From the NCBI RefSeq assembly GCF_007655135.1, contig NC_045128.1, positions 31,156,811-31,220,810 on the forward strand: 64,000 nt of DNA. Direction: 5' to 3'. The position numbers were made by a program, and so were the translations under genes. This document shows, piece after piece, positions 58,865 to 64,000 of the stretch (its first letter is position 1; every line of letters begins with the position of its first letter). The notes under the pieces were generated by a model. It had not been told where the DNA came from and did no database searches. It worked only from the letters and a program-made list of their open reading frames with translations. The stretch comes from Punica granatum. Taxonomy: Eukaryota; Streptophyta; Magnoliopsida; Myrtales; Lythraceae.

Positions 58865-59388
58865 CATTGTTATCAGAACCGGATCGGACCGGGAACCGGC
58901 ACCATGTCCGGTCCGGTTCGCCTAAAAACCGAAATTGTAGTTTTGAACCATTGGACCCTTTGAACCGGCCAGTTTTAAGTAAAATTTCATTGAACCGGCC
59001 GGTTCTATGAGTTTCCTATTTAATGTAAAAATTAGTTGGTCATGTAAGGATTTGAATTCATGACCTCTTGCTTCTCATACTGGCATACTACCAACCAAGC
59101 CACCACCACTTTTTTGTTCTTTTAACTCTATTTTTAAGTACTTATTAAAATAAAATATTTATTTTGAAGTAAGAAATATTAAATATAGATACTTTATTAT
59201 ACTATTGTTATATTTCTTTAAAATCATCATACTTTTATCTTAATTATCATAATTTTTTAAATAATATGAATATTTATTTTATTTTAAATAAACGTGCGGT
59301 CCGACCCATCGAACCCCCGGTTGGACCCATAAACCGATGAACCCGTACCCCTTCCGGTTCATCATCCGGTCCGGTTCTGATAACACTG
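58865..59388. mobile_element. hAT-type element (~524 bp) with a tRNA-like segment inside
   Basis: The ends CATTGTTATCAGAACCGG and CCGGTTCTGATAACACTG are inverted. The subterminal regions are rich in CCGGTCCGGTT / GAACCGG modules. An exact 8-bp duplication GTGTGAAC flanks it (58,857-58,864; 59,389-59,396). Inside, 59,030-59,110 on the minus strand has GTGGCTTGGTTGGTAGTATG and GGTCATGAATTCAAATCC, resembling tRNA A and B boxes. No transposase. Confidence 0.82.
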
Positions 59389-59404
59389 GTGTGAACCACA
59401 GTAT

Positions 59405-59530
59405 CTAGAAAATCCAATTAGACCAACTTCCAATATGGATTTTTTACATTCGCAAAATTCGAACCCGAAACTTTGCTCAAGCGGAACAAGTGTCGAACCG
59501 ATTGAACCAACTCTCGTTTGGTTACACCAT
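59405..59530 (-). mobile_element. tRNA-like SINE (family 2), minus strand, 3' truncated
   Basis: On the minus strand: GTTGGTTCAATCGGTTCGAC (A-box-like), TTGAGCAAAGTTTCGGGTTCGAATT (B box), GCGAATGTAAAAAATCCATATTG and GGAAGTTGGTCTAATTGG. It starts only a few bases from the hAT element. Confidence 0.6.
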
Positions 59531-60609
59531 TGGTTCTCTTCCCCTACTTTTAATCATGATTGATTGCAAGAAATTCTTGTTCACCGTGTGTTTTCTTCCT
59601 CTTCTCTTCTCCATTTCTAAGGCTTTCTCCTCCTCTCAACTCCTTTCCTCCTAATTTTTCCTCAACGTTTTCTTGGACGGATGAATAAAATTTGGACGAA
59701 TTTTGGCCTCTCATTTACTCATGGAAGAGTCTCTAAAAAGATTTGAGTAAAGGCCGAGTAAAGTTTCTTCAATGACTAAGCCCAAAAAAAGCCAAAAAAT
59801 CTTTCATGTAAGTGAGACAATGATAATGGGAAAATTATTGGGTGAAGTTTCAGAAAAAGATTGGAAATCAAGGCATGAAATTTTCAAAAGATTAGAACCC
59901 CGGCTTCTGATACTCGTTCAAATCCGACCTTTCTGACATGGGCCTGGGGTAATAGGCCCATAAGCCCACAATTATTTACATCTATAACAAGCCGGCCCAC
60001 ATTAAAGACAATCAGCAAGCTCATGGAGGCAAGCACTTGAAAGGGTATGAACAGTTACCCGAGAAAGGAGGATTCAAATTTCTTCCCAACTATATAAAAC
60101 GGAGGATATAACTTCAAGGATCAGGGAACAACTTCAATCACACCCCTTTTCTTGAATCGATTTCATTTTCTTCCTTCGATTATAGTCTCAAAATGCACCG
60201 ACAATCGATACCTATAACTTCTATTGCCTCTTCGTCCTCACATGAACTCTGGATTCGGTCACTTCGAAACCCCAACTTCTCCTTCAAAGCCCCAATTCTC
60301 TTCAAAGTGAGTGGAAAGATATAAAAGATCAAATCCTACCTTCTACCTTAAAAAATCTACCCCAAGTTGAATCAAAGATGAAAATCTATTATAACACATA
60401 AAAGTCGATAAGTGTTTATACGAAATCGCTATTTAAATATTCTCAAGTAATAGTTGATTGTCTTCTCAACTTCTTGGAATATTTAATTCTTCGTGATAGG
60501 TTGATGTATTTATTCATTCTTTCTCCTTGATACTTCATAAGTAGAATCCTTTTAAATACGAAAAATTTCTCGAATATATTATTAATTAAAAGAAAATTCA
60601 TAACGGGAT
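59531..60609. other. Intergenic stretch, LTR-like promoter debris possible
   Basis: Contains GGCCCATAAGCCC and CTATATAAAACGGAGG (about 60,091) in an arrangement like an LTR or plant promoter, but no ends, PBS or coding sequence were found nearby. Confidence 0.35.
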
Positions 60610-62229
60610 CTTAATATTTTGTGGGGAAATTCTGTCGAAATTTTCTTTTTTAAACCCCCACGACATATTCATTTGTTGTACTATTTTTGTTGTTACCGGT
60701 GTTGTTTTTTAAACCCCCAGTTTGTTTGTCTGTCCGTTTTACATATGTTCGAAGAAATTAGTTAAGGTGAAGTTCTGGGGAACTAGTTAAGTGAGAGGTA
60801 CTTCAATGGAGACAGGATAGATAGTAAGAGAGAGAGAGGAATATTAATTGGAAGCAAATAACGGTGCCGATAGAGAAGGATGGAGAAGAGGCAGAGGAGA
60901 GTGGGAGGACTTGACCAGAGATCCAGGGAGAAGAATTTGTCAGTTGTGTGTTTTATTTTTGTTCTGTAGTTATCTTATGTCTCACAAGTAACATATGGGT
61001 TTTTTTCTAGCATGATATTCTGATGACCGGCAAATGATTCAGGTGATTCGGTAACTCTTTTTCTTAAGTTATTCAGTAAAAAAAAATAAAACTCTCTTTC
61101 TTAAGTCAGATTTTGATTTCGAGTTTGACTATAATAAATAAAGATAATTCACCGTTGAAAGAGTTCTACTCTTTAAATGACTAAATTGGCTTGTAACAGT
61201 TGAGGGAGGGGCCTCAAGTAAAGGCTTGACTTACCTTATACTTTGGTCTGCCTCTGAGCCCATCGACCGATAGTCGTGAATGCATAGTAAAGAGACGGTT
61301 CCGATGGTTCCTTAAGGGACTCAAGTAAAGGCTGGACTAACCTTATACTTTGGTACGCCTCTGAGCCCATCGAAGAAATAGTGTCGGGCCACTCCTCTGA
61401 GCCTGGAGAGTCTAGGAAGGAACAATGCGATGTTTTTCGTGATTTCGATCTTGAGCAGCTCCAGGCTCTAGTGACCTGCTAAAAAGGGAACCCGCCTTTT
61501 GTTCCCGATGCCTCTTTTTGAAGCTTAAATGAGTAAAATGTGAAGCACAAAGATGAGATATGCAACCCTTATATGGCATTTCTGCACAGAGCCTAGAACA
61601 TCAAAACTGCGTGGAATTAGGTGTTGAACTTCCATTCCGAAACTGCATATGCATTGGCTAGGCTTATGAGAAAAATTAAATAATTAATATAATACAGGTA
61701 TCATCTTTTAATTCGGACATAAAGATATTATGTTCAATCCCTCATCATCCGACTTGTAAAAAACCCATAAACCCTTTCCCTATTTTAAAAACGCGAATGA
61801 TTTTTATTTATAAGTGTGCTTTTAGTTTTAGCTATTCAATTATCATTTTACATAATTTATATTGTATGTCGCTTAACAAATGCTACTAGCAACGCGCGAA
61901 GCACGTGTATATGATATGTCACGTACAAAGTTAACATGAATGCCCGTTTCATTCTTAAGTTGGATGCTGGAATTAGATATGGTCTTTTGATACTTAGCTT
62001 TATGTGGTGCATTAGCCATTAGGGTGGGGTTGCTCGAATACAATATAAAATGCAAACTCAATGTGGCCTTTTGCATCCTAATTGCCATGGAAACCAGATC
62101 TCATCAAGCTCAACATCCGTTCGAGTTTCAGCGAAATCGTTCGTTAGAATTTGGATCGATTGACCTATTTGAAAACCTCCAAATCGACGCTCCTACAAAT
62201 ATGTCTTAATTAGAAGTTGATTTTTTCAT
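60610..62229. repeat. Third copy of the 31.7-32.9 kb repeat plus MGNG 3' flank
   Basis: 60,610-60,700 and 61,020-62,229 match 31,660-31,990 and 32,000-32,920 in the same orientation. 60,718-61,020 matches the MGNG 3' flank (63,660-63,970). A segment with AGTCGTGAATGCATAGTAAAG (61,270-61,330) matches 38,690-38,730 inverted. Confidence 0.75.
61035..61185 (+). mobile_element. tRNA-like SINE fragment (family 2)
   Basis: Same block order as 31,858-31,975: GGTGATTCGGTAACT, TTTCTTAAG, TTTTGATTTCGAGTTTGAC and ATTCACCGTTGAAAGAGTT. It includes a small internal duplication of the CTTTTTCTTAAG stretch. Confidence 0.5.
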
Positions 62230-62688
62230 GGGTAAATAACTTAATAAAGCACGTACTATTCAAAAATTTCCTAATCTAGGACGAACTTTAAAAATTTTCT
62301 AAAAAAACACAAAGTTTCAAAATCTTCCATAATGTAGCACGCCGTCTCCTTTCGTCTATTTTCCGCCGTGAATTGCTTACGTGGCCGTTAAATTTGACTC
62401 ATTGACCGTTAATTGTCACGTGTAACCATATCATTGGTTTTCCTTTTCCCTTCAACCCTATGCATTTTTCATTAACGGCCAATGATATGGTGACACGTGG
62501 CAATTAACGGTCAATGAGTCAAGTTTAATGGCCACGTAAGCAATTTAACGGCAGAGAATAGACGAAAGGAGAATGCGTGCTAAATTAGGAAAAATTTTGA
62601 AACTTTGTGTCTTTTTAAAAAAAATTTAAAGTTCATACTAGATTATGAAATTTTTGAATAGCAAATATTTTTTTAGGATATTTACCCT
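62230..62688. mobile_element. Foldback MITE, ~459 bp, with empty site in paralogous repeats
   Basis: Nearly two mirror-image arms: GGGTAAATA / TATTTACCC ends, AGTTTCAAAATCTTCC / GAAACTTTGTG, GCCGTTAAATTTGACTCATTGAC / GTCAATGAGTCAAGTTTAATGGC and CACGTGTAACCATATCATTGG / CCAATGATATGGTGACACGTG. Flanks TTTTTTCAT duplicate at both sides. At 32,920 and 37,745 the same context GTTGATTTTTT.GTCCCGCC is uninterrupted. Confidence 0.85.
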
Positions 62689-62927
62689 TTTTTTCATCCC
62701 GCCAAAAAATGCATTGCAGTTTTGCCAATATATGAAACGACGAAGTCGCTGAACTCCCACTCAAAGACGAGCTCCGTAATTTTCAGGGAAAGTGCGAAAA
62801 GCTTGAAAAAATTGGGCGATGGTTGACTCTCTTTCTAAGAGCAGAGCAGGGGAAGAAGGAGCCTTCTTTCCTCCTAGTCAGAAAGGAGAGTCTGATTATG
62901 TCTATATTTTCATGATTTCCACGGAGT

Positions 62928-62972
62928 CTCCATTGTGGTCCTGTCGGATAGGACCACAACGTGAATGGAGGC
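62928..62972. other. Strong short hairpin upstream of MGNG copy A2
   Basis: TGTGGTCCT pairs perfectly with AGGACCACA around a GTCGGAT loop; the stem extends with a bulge through CTCCAT / ATGGAG. It could be a transposon end or small-RNA source; no known family. Confidence 0.45.
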
Positions 62973-63136
62973 GACGTAGCAATAATGAAAGAATCATTAA
63001 TAGTGGGAAAGAATCGATCTTGACCGACAGATTTCAAATACAACTTGGCCCTCTCCCTTTTTTCAGGTCATTCTCGCAACTGGGATGGATTTGACAATTT
63101 TCTTTTCTCGTTATTTATTATAATTCTCTTTGGATT

Positions 63137-63200
63137 TTCTCCCAAAGAGAAACAGTACCGCCTTCTCCCAAAGTATAATATAATTTAAATTATATTATAG

Positions 63201-63236
<36 letters not shown>

Positions 63237-63266
63237 CGTCCCTGTCCTCTGTCGCCCTATAAATAC
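63137..63266 (+). promoter_or_regulatory. Promoter of MGNG copy A2
   Basis: TTCTCCCAAAG occurs at 63,137-63,147 and 63,163-63,173. An (AT)n tract spans about 63,204-63,232. CTATAAATA TATA box is at 63,258-63,266, about 135 bp before the ATG. The CT-rich leader (CTTCAATCCACAACTCTCTC) matches that of A1. Confidence 0.65.
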
Positions 63267-63399
63267 CGAGGGATCTTTCCCCACTTTCTTCAATCCACAA
63301 CTCTCTCTCTCCCCCCTGTCCCCCTCCCTCTCCTTCTCTCCCTGGTTTTATTCCTTTTTAAGGTTTCACTCTGCTCTGTTCTTTGTCTAAGCAGAAGAA

Positions 63400-63627
63400 A
63401 TGGGAAATGGTGGGACAACCCAGAAGAACCCGACGGCGAGGCTTCCCCCGAAGAGAGGTCAGATCAAAGTTAAGATCTTCAACCTCATCGTGGAGACTCT
63501 TGTCTCTTTCTGTTCCTCCTCAATGGCCGCCCTCAGAGAGGCCGCCGCTGCGCTCTGCGTCCCCATTCCCGGAAAAGTGGCTTCTGCCGATTCAGAATTC
63601 CCCGAAAACATACAGAGCATAGTGTAG
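63400..63627 (+). CDS. MGNG / RLPPKRGQIK small protein, copy A2 (75 aa)
   Basis: Single exon, ATG 63,400 to TAG. It opens MGNGGTTQKNPTARLPPKRG, then QIKVKIFNLIVETLVSFCSS, SMAALREAAA and a tail that differs from A1 after residue ~60 because of a short indel. Gly2 with Thr6 fits N-myristoylation. No other targeting signal or transmembrane segment is seen; residues 24-50 could form an amphipathic helix. TATA box, CT-rich leader and 3' flank are conserved with A1. The downstream flank continues to the window end with the TCAATGGAGAC repeat. A characterised function is not known to me; retention of the core motif in four copies suggests selection. Confidence 0.8.
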   Translation: MGNGGTTQKNPTARLPPKRGQIKVKIFNLIVETLVSFCSSSMAALREAAAALCVPIPGKVASADSEFPENIQSIV

Positions 63628-63639
63628 AGCATATAAATG

Positions 63640-63990
63640 GAGCTTAATTTCTTCTTCATCAATTCGCCCAGTTTGTTTGTCCGTCCGTTTTACATATTGT
63701 TAGAAGAAATTAGTTAAGTTGAAGTTCTGTGGAACTAGTCAAGTGAGACGTACTTCAATGGAGACTGGATATATAGGAAGAGAGAGAGGAATATTAATTG
63801 GATACAAATAACAGTGCCGATATAGAAGGATGAGAGAAGAGTCAGAGGAGAGTGGGAGGACTTGACTAGAGATCGAGGGAGAAGAATCTGTCAGTTGTGT
63901 ATTTTATTTTTGTTCAGAAGTTGTCTTTTGTCTCACAAGTAAAATATGGGTTTTTTTTTTTTTTTTTTTTCTAGCATGATACTCACAGCT
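63640..63990. repeat. 3'-flank repeat of MGNG copy A2
   Basis: Matches 60,718-61,020 directly and 33,880-34,262 inverted. A 20-base poly-T lies at about 63,951-63,970. Confidence 0.75.
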
Positions 63991-64000
63991 CTTCTTTGAG

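Noticed and set aside
58980..59110. Stand-alone tRNA gene
   Set aside because: Only A- and B-box-like motifs are present, the cloverleaf cannot be completed, and the segment lies inside a hAT element.
63383..63622. Second overlapping frame in MGNG A2 (and its equivalent at 34,315-34,512) rich in arginine
   Set aside because: It has no ATG at its start (the first codon is TTG), its composition is what a frame-shifted reading of the real gene gives, and B1 and B2 do not preserve it.

Overview
The window looks like nuclear DNA of a flowering plant, almost certainly a eudicot. It is AT-rich, has one gene with many short GT-AG introns, and carries plant-type transposons throughout (CACTA, Mutator-like, hAT, Ty1/copia, tRNA-derived SINEs). 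I cannot name the species from sequence alone.

Layout. 1-12,000 is gene-poor: nested MITE/Mutator-like elements (1,247-2,787), a further MITE (4,221-4,528), a Pack-MULE that has captured a U-box ubiquitin-ligase gene fragment (7,945-9,275), a small hAT MITE and a decayed SINE. 12,400-20,640 (minus strand) is a complete UPF2 gene, the nonsense-mediated-decay scaffold, reconstructed here as 17 coding exons giving 1,200 aa. Two of its introns hold SINE insertions and two have apparent GC donor sites. 21,761-24,345 is a CACTA element with decayed transposase. 24,987-25,250 is a small secreted-protein gene. 26,645-27,290 is a four-copy satellite-like array, followed by a foldback Mutator-like MITE.

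From about 28,500 to the end the window is a complex segmental-duplication domain. It contains four related one-exon genes for ~71-75 aa proteins that begin MGNG (a candidate N-myristoylation signal) and share an RLPP[KR]RGQIKV core: 34,280-34,495 (-), 42,475-42,702 (+), 51,179-51,394 (+) and 63,400-63,627 (+). They form two close pairs. A fifth promoter-plus-downstream copy near 49,200 has lost its coding part. The genes sit in inverted and direct duplications (28.5-33.1 kb against 37.6-41.2 kb inverted; 40.8-44.6 kb against 47.4-52.5 kb direct; further copies at 34.8, 58.0 and 60.6-62.2 kb) that were later invaded by mobile elements. Paralogous empty sites show two of those insertions to be younger than the duplications.

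At 52,628-56,890 lies an unusual retroelement. It has a ~696-bp copia 5' LTR, PBS, gag and a pol truncated in reverse transcriptase. This is fused to the internal tail, polypurine tract and unrelated 185-bp 3' LTR of a small TRIM-like element, and the whole is flanked by the same 5-bp target duplication (TTAAG). The two strongest leads are this chimera and the MGNG gene cluster.
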